Both the position numbers and the translations under genes were made by a program. Below the pieces are notes generated by a model. It worked only from the letters and a program-made list of their open reading frames with translations, was not told the origin of the DNA and searched no databases. Below are positions 1 to 8,118 of a DNA stretch of 12,773 nucleotides, piece after piece. Source of the stretch: an uncultured Flavobacteriia bacterium (GTDB lineage Bacteria > Bacteroidota > Bacteroidia > Flavobacteriales_D > Crocinitomicaceae). How positions within the stretch are numbered: the stretch's first letter is position 1; every line of letters begins with the position of its first letter. The stretch covers positions 1-12,773 of the forward strand of contig CAISOQ010000154.1 of assembly GCA_903887095.1 (NCBI GenBank), written 5' to 3'.

Positions 1-432
1 CGCTGACTCCGGCCACAGGTCGGAGACATTAAATATGAGTTTCGCTTTCAATTTTCGACTTAAGCGCATAGCTGAATAACCTAAAAACAATGGCGGAGAT
101 TCCACCATAAGAAAATCAAAATTCCCCAATTTTCTTCCTCTGCGCCAGGAAGTAAAAACAAAACTAAAATAGTTTAACAAGCGAGCAATTATTCCTTTTG
201 AATTTGAAACATAGATTCCTGCGCGATAAACTTTAATTCCTTCTATTTCCTCTTCTCTAATCTTTCCATTTCGGTATTCCTCAAAAATTTCCATTTTAGG
301 ATAATTGGGCATGGCAGTCAATACTTCAACTTCAATTCCTGAAGCTTTCAAACGCACTGCAAGTTCATGCAACCTATTTTGTGGTGCACCAATTTCAGGC
401 GGATAGTATTGCGTTAAAATCAATAATTTCAT
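1..432 (-). CDS. Glycosyltransferase family 4, WbuB/WcaI-like, N-terminal part (3' end outside window)
   Basis: This is the first 144 codons of a cytoplasmic GT-B glycosyltransferase that would add one sugar to a lipid-linked polysaccharide repeat unit. The protein starts MKLLILTQYYPPEIGAPQNR, the classic start of the WbuB/WcaI group of GT4 enzymes: a short first beta strand followed by the Q-Y-Y-P-P-E-x-G-A donor-fold loop. It continues through the T-A-M-P-N-Y-P motif (about residues 39-45), V-E-S-P-P-L-F-L-G (about 109-117) and F-N-V-S-D-L-W-P-E-S (about 134-143), all typical of that group. The C-terminal nucleotide-sugar-binding domain lies beyond the left edge, so the donor cannot be judged. 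The start codon (430-432) overlaps the stop of the upstream ligase gene in an ATGA junction, which supports both the start and translational coupling. Family assignment is firm; sugar and acceptor are unknown. Confidence 0.9.
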   Translation of the reverse strand, partial: MKLLILTQYYPPEIGAPQNRLHELAVRLKASGIEVEVLTAMPNYPKMEIFEEYRNGKIREEEIEGIKVYRAGIYVSNSKGIIARLLNYFSFVFTSWRRGRKLGNFDFLMVESPPLFLGYSAMRLSRKLKAKLIFNVSDLWPESA

Positions 433-1655
433 CTTTCAGAAAGCGCATTAGTGGAAACAAATTGCTCAGCAATCAAGACAATCAAAATAAAAGAAAAGAA
501 GATAATTCCTGCTTGTCTTTCCAGGAATGATTCAAAAAGACAGGTGATAAAAACCAAACTGATAAATACAGCAAGGATGGGAATTAATTTTCGCCCATTG
601 GTAAGCAAAGGCCCAACCAATACTAAAAACAATAACAACATAGCACCAACGCCGATTGCAATGCCCGTTTGTAAAAATTGATTGTGCGCATTTAACTGTT
701 TCTCAGCAAAAAGATCATATCCATTAGAACGGTACACGCTGAAAAGCTGATCCTTGACATCACCCGTTCCAACCCCAAGTGGATGGTCAGCAATTATTTC
801 TGAAGAAAAATTCCAAACAACAATTCTCACCGTATTTGATTCATTCCAGTTGACTTTTCTTTTTATAAAATCATCAGGATCTTTCTGATAATCATTCACA
901 GTTTCAATAGTCCTTTTAATCTCACCCGAAATTGCTGGTAATTTATTTATAGCAATTATTCCGACGATTACTAAAATCGGAATAAGTGAAAAGTAAACCC
1001 ACTTTTTTGATTTGACAACAAGCCAAAAATAGACTCCGGTCATTAAAAATGCGGCTGCTATAAAGGAACTCAGCGACTTCATGAAATAAATACTTACAAG
1101 AATCAACAGCACATAAATCACTTTTAGGATCAACGCATTTTTAATTTTCCAATCGCGTTCAAAAACAAAAAACACACTCATTATGTACATGACGGACAAG
1201 TAGGTGGCGTGCATATTGTACCCAAACTGGTCATTTCTAAAACAGATTTCTCCTCCATTGAATTTGCATACAAAAGCGCGTCCAAAAGAGATTACAATTG
1301 AGACGATAACACCTACTATCAAGCCATCTTTTGCTCTAAAAACCATTTCTTTTGTCCAATTTTGATAGGAGAGCAATAGCATAAGAGGAAAGATCAAGAA
1401 TGATAATTTCGATTCAATATCCTTCCATCCATAAGTCAAATTTTCAGAATAGCTCATCCCTAAAAGATACCACACAAAAAAGAGCATCAATCCTATGGCC
1501 GGCCATAATTTTCGGTTGAATTTAGGTCGTTTCCAATAGGCAACTGAGGATATAAAGGCTAAAATGATAAATGGTGCAATTAGCTGATCTTTCACCACAA
1601 GGATCAACCCAATAATGAACAATGTCCAAGGAAATATTTTTTTTAAAACCTCCAT
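429..1655 (-). CDS. O-antigen ligase family membrane protein (Wzy_C type)
   Basis: A 408-aa inner-membrane protein of the O-antigen ligase/polymerase family, which transfers or polymerises undecaprenyl-linked glycans on the periplasmic face. Hydrophobic segments run from about residue 10 to 230 and again from 333 to 398, around a hydrophilic periplasmic loop at about 240-330. That loop carries the family signature: R277 in N-T-V-R-I-V-V-W, then H-P-L-G-V-G-T-G (291-298) and N-A-H-N-Q-F-L (322-328). The E-S-F-L-E-R-Q-A-G segment near the C-terminus (375-383) resembles, from memory, the ligase-annotated members in Bacteroidota. A loop arginine and histidine are known to be important in WaaL-type ligases. 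It is preceded by a 50-nt gap, the largest inside the polysaccharide part, and its stop overlaps the next glycosyltransferase start by 4 bp. A second Wzy_C protein lies at 2837-4147; I infer that this one is the ligase and the other the polymerase, but sequence alone does not settle it. Confidence 0.85.
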   Translation of the reverse strand: MEVLKKIFPWTLFIIGLILVVKDQLIAPFIILAFISSVAYWKRPKFNRKLWPAIGLMLFFVWYLLGMSYSENLTYGWKDIESKLSFLIFPLMLLLSYQNWTKEMVFRAKDGLIVGVIVSIVISFGRAFVCKFNGGEICFRNDQFGYNMHATYLSVMYIMSVFFVFERDWKIKNALILKVIYVLLILVSIYFMKSLSSFIAAAFLMTGVYFWLVVKSKKWVYFSLIPILVIVGIIAINKLPAISGEIKRTIETVNDYQKDPDDFIKRKVNWNESNTVRIVVWNFSSEIIADHPLGVGTGDVKDQLFSVYRSNGYDLFAEKQLNAHNQFLQTGIAIGVGAMLLLFLVLVGPLLTNGRKLIPILAVFISLVFITCLFESFLERQAGIIFFSFILIVLIAEQFVSTNALSER

Positions 1656-1659
1656 TCTT

Positions 1660-1673
1660 TTTGGTAAACCAAA
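1660..1673 (-). other. Small inverted repeat just before the ligase-family start codon
   Basis: A perfect 6-bp inverted repeat (TTTGGT-AA-ACCAAA on the plus strand) sits 4 nt upstream of the ATG of the ligase-family gene, in the 50-nt gap after the GT4 gene. As RNA it would form a short stem with a tight loop, effectively 5 bp with 4 loop bases. It has no U-tract in the transcription direction, so it is not a convincing terminator. It could affect ribosome access to the start, or be chance in AT-rich DNA. Confidence 0.25.
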
Positions 1674-1705
1674 TGACTTTTAATTGATTGCAAATATCTT
1701 AATTT

Positions 1706-2815
1706 TCAGGAGATCAAATCTTGATAGATCGCTATCATCTCTTTCAAATTTTCATTCCAATCATATTTCTCAAGTACACGATTCCGAGCAAAATTTGTTT
1801 TATTCAATGCAACCTCTTTGTTCGCTAGTATTTCTTGCAAAACCACTGCTGCCTGCTGTGGATTACTCTTTTCAACCAAATAACCGCATTGATCGTTGTC
1901 TCCCAGCACTTCTCTAAAACCATCTACTTTCGATGCAACAACAATTGATCTAGAAGACATAGCTTCCACGAGAGATACCCCAAAACTTTCTGAGTCCAAT
2001 TTAGAAAGGCAAACGAACACATCTATTTTGCGATGGAAATTCGCTATTTCGTCGTGATTTATTCTTCCTGTAAAAACTACTTTTTCTGAAACATTCAACT
2101 CATTTACCAATGCCTCATATTCACCGCGTTTATTGCCATCACCAACAATCAATAATTGAGCGTTGAGATTTGGTTGGTTCTGCAGTAATAGATGAAACGT
2201 TTTTATCAGATCATCTATCCCATATTTATCTTCCAAGGATTTAATATTCCCAATTGTAATGGTTTCATTTTCCTTTAAAATTTTAGCACCCGCATCCCTC
2301 GCAAACTTCTCTACATCAATACCAAAAGGTATTACATCTATCTCTTTTGATGTATATTTTTTGGTTTCCGTTTTCATGCATTCACTTGTAGAGCAAATAA
2401 TTTTAGGTTTCGAAAGTGCATATTTGAGAAGCGTGTTATTGAGCCAGCTCTTCTTTGGAAAATCATATACATCTGAACCCCACACAGAAATTATGAAGGG
2501 TTGAAATTTAGACAAAGAACCTATTAATCCGTAACTACTTGCGTAATGTGCATGTAAAATATCGGGTTTGAATTCTCGGAGTTTTGATTTGAGAATGGGC
2601 AAATAACGAAAATAACCCATCTTTTCTGAAAATTTATTTCCGGAAACTGTTTCCTCCGGTTGAAACAGAAGCTCAATATTATCTTCTCTTTCGTACCATG
2701 CGAATCGTGCTTTGTTGAAACTAAATATTCCAACTTTTATTCCTTTGGAAGCTAATCCAAGTGCCCATTTCTCAGTGTGGGAAGATCCAATATCTGCGAG
2801 GAGAAGTATTTTCAT
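1706..2815 (-). CDS. Glycosyltransferase family 4 (GT-B, retaining type)
   Basis: A complete 369-aa cytoplasmic GT-B glycosyltransferase, the usual length for family GT4. The N-terminal acceptor domain starts M-K-I-L-L-L-A-D-I and includes H-A-H-Y-A-S-S-Y-G (88-96) and the W-G-S-D motif (112-115). The link to the donor domain has I-P-F-G-I-D (162-167). The C-terminal domain shows L-L-I-V-G-D-G (221-227), V-V-F-T-G-R (246-251) and a canonical E-x7-E motif, E276 to E284 in E-S-F-G-V-S-L-V-E, followed by A-M-S-S-R-S-I-V-V-A-S at 285-295. These are the hallmarks of retaining GT4 enzymes using nucleotide-activated sugars. It lies between the two Wzy_C membrane proteins, 21 nt after the first. Donor and linkage cannot be read from the sequence. 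Confidence 0.92.
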   Translation of the reverse strand: MKILLLADIGSSHTEKWALGLASKGIKVGIFSFNKARFAWYEREDNIELLFQPEETVSGNKFSEKMGYFRYLPILKSKLREFKPDILHAHYASSYGLIGSLSKFQPFIISVWGSDVYDFPKKSWLNNTLLKYALSKPKIICSTSECMKTETKKYTSKEIDVIPFGIDVEKFARDAGAKILKENETITIGNIKSLEDKYGIDDLIKTFHLLLQNQPNLNAQLLIVGDGNKRGEYEALVNELNVSEKVVFTGRINHDEIANFHRKIDVFVCLSKLDSESFGVSLVEAMSSRSIVVASKVDGFREVLGDNDQCGYLVEKSNPQQAAVVLQEILANKEVALNKTNFARNRVLEKYDWNENLKEMIAIYQDLIS

Positions 2816-2836
2816 TTCTATCTGACGAAGATACGA

Positions 2837-4147
2837 TTATTCAAGTGATAGACTTCCATTATCAGTTGACAACACACTGAATGAAAGAAATAAAAACAAA
2901 TAAAACGGCAGAAAATAAACTAAACTACTAACCATAATAGTGCCCGCCAACATTGCTGTCCCTAAAAGAAAAACCAACAATAAATCGGAAGTTTTTTTAC
3001 GCCTTAATTTTTGAGTTATTCTATAAAACAGCAGAGTGATTGGAAATACTATCAAAACACCAAAATCAACCAATAACTCCAAAATAAAATTGTGTGAATT
3101 GGTCACCATTGAATCGGATTGATTGTCTAGCTCCCTGTTCATTTGTTCCAGTTCGTGTGTAAACCCTCCAGCACCGTGCCCAGCTATTGGTTTATTTAAA
3201 AACAATTGTTTACCCGTAACCAAAAGTGCATTTCGGGATTCTTGTGAATTCTTCTTCAGATAACAGTGCTCCGGAAAACGATCGGTAAAAACACTTTGAC
3301 TTATCAATGCCACTTCCTTCACCTTTTTCATTCCTGTCGGAAAATAATAAAATCCATCCGTCAGAATAAATGCAATAGTTAGCACAGGAAGCAGCAAGGA
3401 CCATTCTCTTTTCTTGAGTTCAAAGACCATCAGAAAGAGCAAAATCAATGCAACTGCATAAAATCCTAATCGTGAACCCGTAGCTACAATTAAAACAATC
3501 ATTATCATTCTCAAAACATTCTTCACCAAGGTATTTTTCACCAATAGGGTAAAAGGAAATACCATTAGAAAAACGAGTGCCAAATTATTTTGATTCCAAT
3601 GGAGGCCAGTGGGTGAACTTTGAACATAGTTGATATCAAAACAATATGATTGAGAGGCAAACATGTTGAAATTCCTGCCAAACAAATGATTGTATTCAGA
3701 AATCTTCGAAATAGGGTATCGAAAGGGCGTTAAAAGCTCCAAAGCAGCGATTATCAAATCAATACTGACTAGTATGCCCATAAAAAGTACAACTGACTTA
3801 TAATTATCTACTATGAAAGAGCGCTTGAGCCACAAGATGCAAAAGATACCATAACTTATTCCATAGAAATAGAGATACTTTAATTGCAGGGGATGAAACA
3901 GAGAAATCCCAAAAATGAGGATATAAAACAAATGAATTGGCGCAGATTCCTTTGTGATCAAGTCACGCCATGCAACCCCTTTTAAAAGTTCTCTCAAAAC
4001 ATAGATCGGAATCACAAAATGGAAAAGGCACAAAGGTCCATAGGAGATTCCTTGACCAACATATAAGGAAAAGAGGCACAAGAAAAAAAGTCCGTTTGAC
4101 TTCCAAACTGGAACAACTTTATCTCGAAATTCGCTTATGTATGCCAT
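2837..4147 (-). CDS. O-antigen polymerase/ligase-like polytopic membrane protein (Wzy_C type)
   Basis: A 436-aa polytopic inner-membrane protein. About ten hydrophobic segments are visible: roughly 17-60, 70-107, 117-140, 188-260, 354-375 and 388-425, several of which hold more than one helix. Family signatures are S-P-T-G-L-H-W-N-Q-N-N (178-188), where P-x-G followed by an N-rich turn is common in these proteins; G-S-R-L-G (224-228); a large periplasmic loop (about 265-350) with S-R-N-A-L-L-V (304-310) and G-H-G-A-G-G-F (323-329); and N-S-H-N-F-I-L-E-L-L (350-359), the conserved His-Asn of the Wzy_C domain. The role would be polymerising repeat units flipped by the Wzx protein. It follows the upstream glycosyltransferase by only 1 nt. 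Because 429-1655 looks more like a ligase, I favour polymerase here; that split is inference. Confidence 0.82.
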   Translation of the reverse strand: MAYISEFRDKVVPVWKSNGLFFLCLFSLYVGQGISYGPLCLFHFVIPIYVLRELLKGVAWRDLITKESAPIHLFYILIFGISLFHPLQLKYLYFYGISYGIFCILWLKRSFIVDNYKSVVLFMGILVSIDLIIAALELLTPFRYPISKISEYNHLFGRNFNMFASQSYCFDINYVQSSPTGLHWNQNNLALVFLMVFPFTLLVKNTLVKNVLRMIMIVLIVATGSRLGFYAVALILLFLMVFELKKREWSLLLPVLTIAFILTDGFYYFPTGMKKVKEVALISQSVFTDRFPEHCYLKKNSQESRNALLVTGKQLFLNKPIAGHGAGGFTHELEQMNRELDNQSDSMVTNSHNFILELLVDFGVLIVFPITLLFYRITQKLRRKKTSDLLLVFLLGTAMLAGTIMVSSLVYFLPFYLFLFLSFSVLSTDNGSLSLE

Positions 4148-4148
4148 T

Positions 4149-5369
4149 TTAAAATTCCAGCAACTGATTTTCCAACTTTTTAACTTGATCCCGTCGGTGC
4201 AATAATTTTATTCGATCTTCATCGTAATTCAACGTTTGTTTGGTTTCCCACAAATGTATAAGTTGGAGGATTGCACTTTTGATTTCAGGAACATCGTAAA
4301 AATCACAATTTATTCCTGCCTTGCATTCTTCAATTAATTTGGCAGCAACATCGTCCTTATCCAACAATGCTAAAATTGGTTTACGGACAGATAAATAATC
4401 AAAGAGCTTGCCTGTAAATATTCCCTTTGCTTCGCTCGGTGGGTGGACCATTAAATTGCAATCAGATTGCAGCAGAATTTCTATTGCTCTTTCATTTGCA
4501 ACAGACTCAAGAAATAAACATTGCTCTTTAAACTCATTTGGAATGGTGAAATTCTCATGCGTACCCAAGAATTGAATTTTTAATTCATTTGGTAATTTCT
4601 TCTCTTTCTTTAACTCAGTTAATGCTGCAAAAAATGTATCTGGTTTTCTCTTCCCATAAAAAGTTCCTGCATAAGTAAAAGTGAAAATTGAATTAAAATT
4701 TACAGATGCTTTCAACTCATGATCAAACCCGTTTCTTATTTCAAGGTACTTTATTCGACTATTCCCCATATTTATCTTGAAGCCATCTAAAATAGGTTCA
4801 CTCACCGATGTCACGATATCGACAAGCCGACCGATTTTTTGTTCTATTTCCACATAGTACGCTTTTTCTTTCTTGTCAATGAGGACATTCATACTCATTT
4901 CATCGCGCATATCAGCAATCCAAATGGTATTGGGATGATTTTCCTTAAAATGTAATCCAGCAATGTGTGTATCAATAGGAAAGAAGGTTGTAAGTATAAA
5001 ATCGATGTTCTTCTCCTTATGAATTGATTCAAGTTGATTGTCTATTTTATTTATCCATCTAGGGAAATCACTCTTTGAAAAAAACCGAATCAATTTATTA
5101 TTCAATGAATACAAGTGGTGTTTCCACTTTGGCATTCCTTGATATTGTTTCCGAATTTTTATCCATTTACTTCCTCCAATATAGTAAACATCCGCGCCTT
5201 CAAATGAATTCCTCCCTTCTGGAGCACTTTCATTCGAGGCAATTACGGTGATGTCAAAATGCTGTTTGTCGAAATACTTTACAAAAGCATTCATTCTGAA
5301 TGCCGCAATGTGCTTCATAGGGTGAAAGTTTGCACAAACGATGACAATATGTTTATTTGAAGCAATCAT
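4149..5369 (-). CDS. GT-B glycosyltransferase, GT4-related
   Basis: A 406-aa cytoplasmic glycosyltransferase with two Rossmann-like halves. The N-terminal half begins H-I-V-I-V-C-A-N-F-H-P (7-17) and contains I-A-D-M-R-D-E-M (151-158), the equivalent of the D-x-R-D-x-W motif I know from related Bacteroidota enzymes, here with Met in place of Trp. The linker has I-R-N-G-F-D (211-216). The C-terminal half has Y-A-G-T-F-Y-G-K-R-K-P (233-243), where the nucleotide-sugar phosphates are expected to bind, and T-G-K-L-F-D-Y-L-S-V-R-K-P-I-L (319-333), which takes the place of the E-x7-E motif in this subgroup. The start overlaps the stop of the preceding glycosyltransferase by 4 bp (ATGA), so the two are probably translated together and act on the same glycan. 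Donor sugar unknown. Confidence 0.85.
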   Translation of the reverse strand: MIASNKHIVIVCANFHPMKHIAAFRMNAFVKYFDKQHFDITVIASNESAPEGRNSFEGADVYYIGGSKWIKIRKQYQGMPKWKHHLYSLNNKLIRFFSKSDFPRWINKIDNQLESIHKEKNIDFILTTFFPIDTHIAGLHFKENHPNTIWIADMRDEMSMNVLIDKKEKAYYVEIEQKIGRLVDIVTSVSEPILDGFKINMGNSRIKYLEIRNGFDHELKASVNFNSIFTFTYAGTFYGKRKPDTFFAALTELKKEKKLPNELKIQFLGTHENFTIPNEFKEQCLFLESVANERAIEILLQSDCNLMVHPPSEAKGIFTGKLFDYLSVRKPILALLDKDDVAAKLIEECKAGINCDFYDVPEIKSAILQLIHLWETKQTLNYDEDRIKLLHRRDQVKKLENQLLEF

Positions 5370-6289
5370 TTTGCTATTTGCTGAATTTTCATCAACAGAT
5401 TTCCCAGAATTCTTTCCCGACTGAATTCATCTGCAATAAAATCAATTCCATCTGAATTAACCTTCCATTCTCCCCTATTAAATGCATCTTCTAATTCTTT
5501 CAATCGACGTGTTAATTCATCCTCGTTAGTGCACTGGTAACAATAATCGAAAGAATATTTATATATGACCTCTTTACCGCGCGCTAAAGATTCCAAAATA
5601 AATGTGGAGAGTCCATCATGTTCAGGAATTCTAATAGCCACATGGGAACGATCATATACCTCATCCATATTCTTCACCCACCCAAGCGCTTGTACATTTT
5701 GAGGCAATGGTTGATACTCCTCAGCCTTTGTACCCGCAATTAAAAATTGAATAGTAGGTAAGTTTTTTGCCACCCTAAGAAGCATTTCAATACCATAAAA
5801 ATCAGAACGTTCTTTGGGGATATATGAGAGTACATTCAATTTTTTTTCTGTCGGTAACTTTGCCTCAAACTTTTTATCAAACGATGCGAAATTGCATATT
5901 TCTGAAGATATCCCACTATTTTTAAGCTCTTCTTGAATCCAATTAACTTCACAAAAATGAATCGCTTGGTTTATGTAATTCTGACGAAAAGAACCTGATT
6001 CAATTGCCTTTTCTGCTAGTAAAACATCCGTACCAACCCAATTCATTACAACCGGTATCTTTTTAGAAAATGCCAAATCGAAAACACCACTTGGCAATAT
6101 GGTGCCATTGATTGAAAAAAGTAAATCCGCCCGAGGAATCAGAAATTTAGCCCTGATTTTATCCCATCGTTTATAATAAGTATTTAAAGAAATATAGTTG
6201 TTAGAAGGATCAAATTCCTTCAGACTCTTTGCAAGCCTCTCAGCAAACAAGGGCAATCCAACTATTATTATTTTTAAAGGCCTGCCCAT
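5366..6289 (-). CDS. Short GT-B glycosyltransferase
   Basis: A 307-aa protein, shorter than the usual 350-400 aa for GT4 enzymes, with a compact N-terminal domain. It starts K-I-I-I-V-G-L-P-L-F (6-15). The acceptor half has N-W-V-G-T-D-V (83-89), comparable to the W-G-S-D motif of GT4 enzymes. The donor half has F-L-I-A-G-T (182-187), A-L-G-W-V (201-205) and P-E-H-D-G-L-S-T-F-I-L-E (222-233) followed by S-L-A-R-G-K-E-V-I. If aligned with the E-x7-E motif, the first acid is D225 and the second E233. Its first 16 bp overlap the end of the acyltransferase gene and its stop overlaps the next gene's start by 4 bp. No other ATG lies nearby, so the start is retained despite the overlap. The role is adding a sugar to the repeat unit; substrate unknown. 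Confidence 0.82.
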   Translation of the reverse strand: MGRPLKIIIVGLPLFAERLAKSLKEFDPSNNYISLNTYYKRWDKIRAKFLIPRADLLFSINGTILPSGVFDLAFSKKIPVVMNWVGTDVLLAEKAIESGSFRQNYINQAIHFCEVNWIQEELKNSGISSEICNFASFDKKFEAKLPTEKKLNVLSYIPKERSDFYGIEMLLRVAKNLPTIQFLIAGTKAEEYQPLPQNVQALGWVKNMDEVYDRSHVAIRIPEHDGLSTFILESLARGKEVIYKYSFDYCYQCTNEDELTRRLKELEDAFNRGEWKVNSDGIDFIADEFSRERILGNLLMKIQQIAK

Positions 6290-6852
6290 TGGCGGTAATT
6301 CGCTTTTAAATCAGGATATTCATCCAAATATTTCTTATCCATTTCTCTGGTATCCCCTACAACCTGTGCAGGATTTCCAGCAATAATTGAAAAATCAGGG
6401 TATTCTCCTTTGAGCAATGAATAGGCTGCCACTAGAGAACCTTTTCCGATTGTGGTATTCGGCATAATCGTAACATGTGGCCCCACAAAAGTGTAACAAC
6501 CAATGCTGACCGGTCCTTTTTTATAACCTATTGGATCTTTTTTACCAAGATAACTCTTCCCATACAATCGAATAGAAACGTGACTACTATGCGTTAGTAT
6601 CGAGCAATAATTTGTAATCTGAACACCTTCTTCTATTGAAATTCCGTGCGACGCTTCAATGAAATTGTAGTGACCAATGAACAAATTATCAGCAAGATTC
6701 AAATTGACCGGAAACGAAATTACAGTTGACTCCGAAATTCGAACATGCGGAAGAAACTGACCATTGTGTTTGAAGCCAGATCGCATACGCGGACCAATTG
6801 AAGACGTATTATTTTTGAAAAATTTGGATTTCAATCGATGCAACCAATTCAT
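6274..6852 (-). CDS. Hexapeptide-repeat acyltransferase (left-handed beta-helix, WcaF/maltose acetyltransferase-like)
   Basis: A 192-aa cytoplasmic acyltransferase, probably O-acetylating a sugar of the repeat unit from acetyl-CoA. Imperfect hexapeptide turns run from about residue 37 to 165, for example V-R-I-S-E-S, L-F-I-G-H-Y, I-S-I-E-E-G, V-S-I-G-C-Y, V-T-I-M-P-N and T-I-G-K-G-S, broken by a loop at about 93-113 as in WcaF-like enzymes. H88 or H91 in I-L-T-H-S-S-H is the likely catalytic base. The C-terminal I-A-G-N-P-A-Q-V-V-G (157-166) is the standard end of the helix in this family. I start at 6852, where the ATG makes an ATGA overlap with the flippase stop; the same frame stays open to an ATG at 6966, but those 38 extra residues lie inside the flippase gene and do not look like this family. 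Substrate is inferred only from context. Confidence 0.88.
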   Translation of the reverse strand: MNWLHRLKSKFFKNNTSSIGPRMRSGFKHNGQFLPHVRISESTVISFPVNLNLADNLFIGHYNFIEASHGISIEEGVQITNYCSILTHSSHVSIRLYGKSYLGKKDPIGYKKGPVSIGCYTFVGPHVTIMPNTTIGKGSLVAAYSLLKGEYPDFSIIAGNPAQVVGDTREMDKKYLDEYPDLKANYRQWAGL

Positions 6853-8111
6853 TTCTTCCAGTTTTTTGCATATCCGAAGATAATAAAGATAACAACAATC
6901 AAAAAGGCTGCTTGCGACAAACTCGTAATCCAAAGAGTTTGTATGATAGATGCACCATAAAGCCAATTAGGCAGAAGTAAACTTGCGATCATAAGAAGTG
7001 AACCCACTAATGCCAACATAAAAAAAGAACCTTGCTTTTTTAAGATCAAGGGCAATGACGAAATTGGAGAAGACATAAAATTGACCATAAACCAAGGGGC
7101 CATAATTTGAGCATACTGACCTGCTTCACGCCAATCTTCTCCGAATACAAGTGCAAATAATTCAGCTCCAAAAAAGAAAACTACCGAGAAAGGTACAATC
7201 GAAAACACAAAAAGCGTTTTTACTGATTGTCTGGCCACAATCGTTATATCCTCCCCTTTATTAATGCGTTCTGCACAGCGTTGAAAGAAAACTTGTCCGA
7301 TTGATGCTCCTATCAATACAAGAGGGATGCGTAACATTTGATACGTGTGATTAAAAAGACCATATTCTCGTTTTCCAAAAATTTCCCAAATAATAAAGGC
7401 TATAAGCAACTCTTTACCCAAATCCATTAATGTATGAGGCAAATTTATTTTAGGAAATTCTATGTATTGCCTTGCCAAAACCGCATTTCTTGGAGATTTG
7501 GAACTTATTTTAAACGATGAATTGGTAAATCTGAAATCGCGGAGAAAAAATATACAACCTACAATAAAACCAATGACAGTTCCTAGAATCAAACCAATGT
7601 AGCCAGTTTGAAAAAATCCAAAAACGACTTTTAAAATATTTCCAGCTGCTGAACTTGCAAGTTTTGAATACGAGATAAGTCGAAATCGTTTCATTCGAAC
7701 AGCCCAATTTGTGCCTAAATTCTGAAAAGCCAACAGCGCCAAACCGAATGGAATTGAAAGATAAAAAAGTGCATTTGACAAACTTCCAGAAAAAAGTATT
7801 GGATAAAGCATAATCAGCATCGCAAAACAGCTCGTGATTAACGTTACCCGCAATGCAAATCGATACACCCTAAATGAATGATGATCTAATTTAAGAACCG
7901 GTAAAGCCAATTCATATCTTGCAGTTGCAATGGCTGCACCAACTCCAATGATTCTTATGTAAAGTCCTAACTCTGCGGACTCATCTGGTGTATATAAACG
8001 GGTAATAATGGGAGTTAGAACATAGGCCACCATCTGTGACAATGCTGTACCAGAGGTGAGAACCATTATATTCTTAACAACCTCCGATTTCCAATTGACC
8101 CATTTAAACAT
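6849..8111 (-). CDS. Wzx-type polysaccharide flippase (MOP superfamily)
   Basis: A 420-aa polytopic inner-membrane protein that would flip undecaprenyl-linked repeat units to the periplasm. About twelve hydrophobic segments span the protein. The N-terminus carries L-T-S-G-T-A-L-S-Q (18-26), L-T-P-I-I-T-R-L-Y-T-P (32-42) and A-R-Y-E-L-A-L-P (64-71), which are signature stretches of RfbX/Wzx-like transporters; the arginine-glutamate pair lies at the start of the second or third helix. Length fits the family (about 400-500 aa). It begins 7 nt after the epimerase stop and overlaps the acyltransferase start by 4 bp. Its presence together with a Wzy-like protein points to a Wzx/Wzy-dependent pathway rather than an ABC-transporter pathway. 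Confidence 0.9.
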   Translation of the reverse strand: MFKWVNWKSEVVKNIMVLTSGTALSQMVAYVLTPIITRLYTPDESAELGLYIRIIGVGAAIATARYELALPVLKLDHHSFRVYRFALRVTLITSCFAMLIMLYPILFSGSLSNALFYLSIPFGLALLAFQNLGTNWAVRMKRFRLISYSKLASSAAGNILKVVFGFFQTGYIGLILGTVIGFIVGCIFFLRDFRFTNSSFKISSKSPRNAVLARQYIEFPKINLPHTLMDLGKELLIAFIIWEIFGKREYGLFNHTYQMLRIPLVLIGASIGQVFFQRCAERINKGEDITIVARQSVKTLFVFSIVPFSVVFFFGAELFALVFGEDWREAGQYAQIMAPWFMVNFMSSPISSLPLILKKQGSFFMLALVGSLLMIASLLLPNWLYGASIIQTLWITSLSQAAFLIVVIFIIFGYAKNWKK

Positions 8112-8118
8112 TGAAATC

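Noticed and set aside
451..681. 76-codon plus-strand ORF antisense to the ligase-family gene
   Set aside because: Lys/Asn/Thr-rich composition typical of the reverse of a hydrophobic membrane-protein gene; no independent support.
6853..6966. In-frame N-terminal extension of the acyltransferase (start at 6966)
   Set aside because: The extra 38 residues lie wholly inside the flippase gene and are Cys/Tyr-rich, unlike this family. The ATG at 6852 forms a clean ATGA junction.
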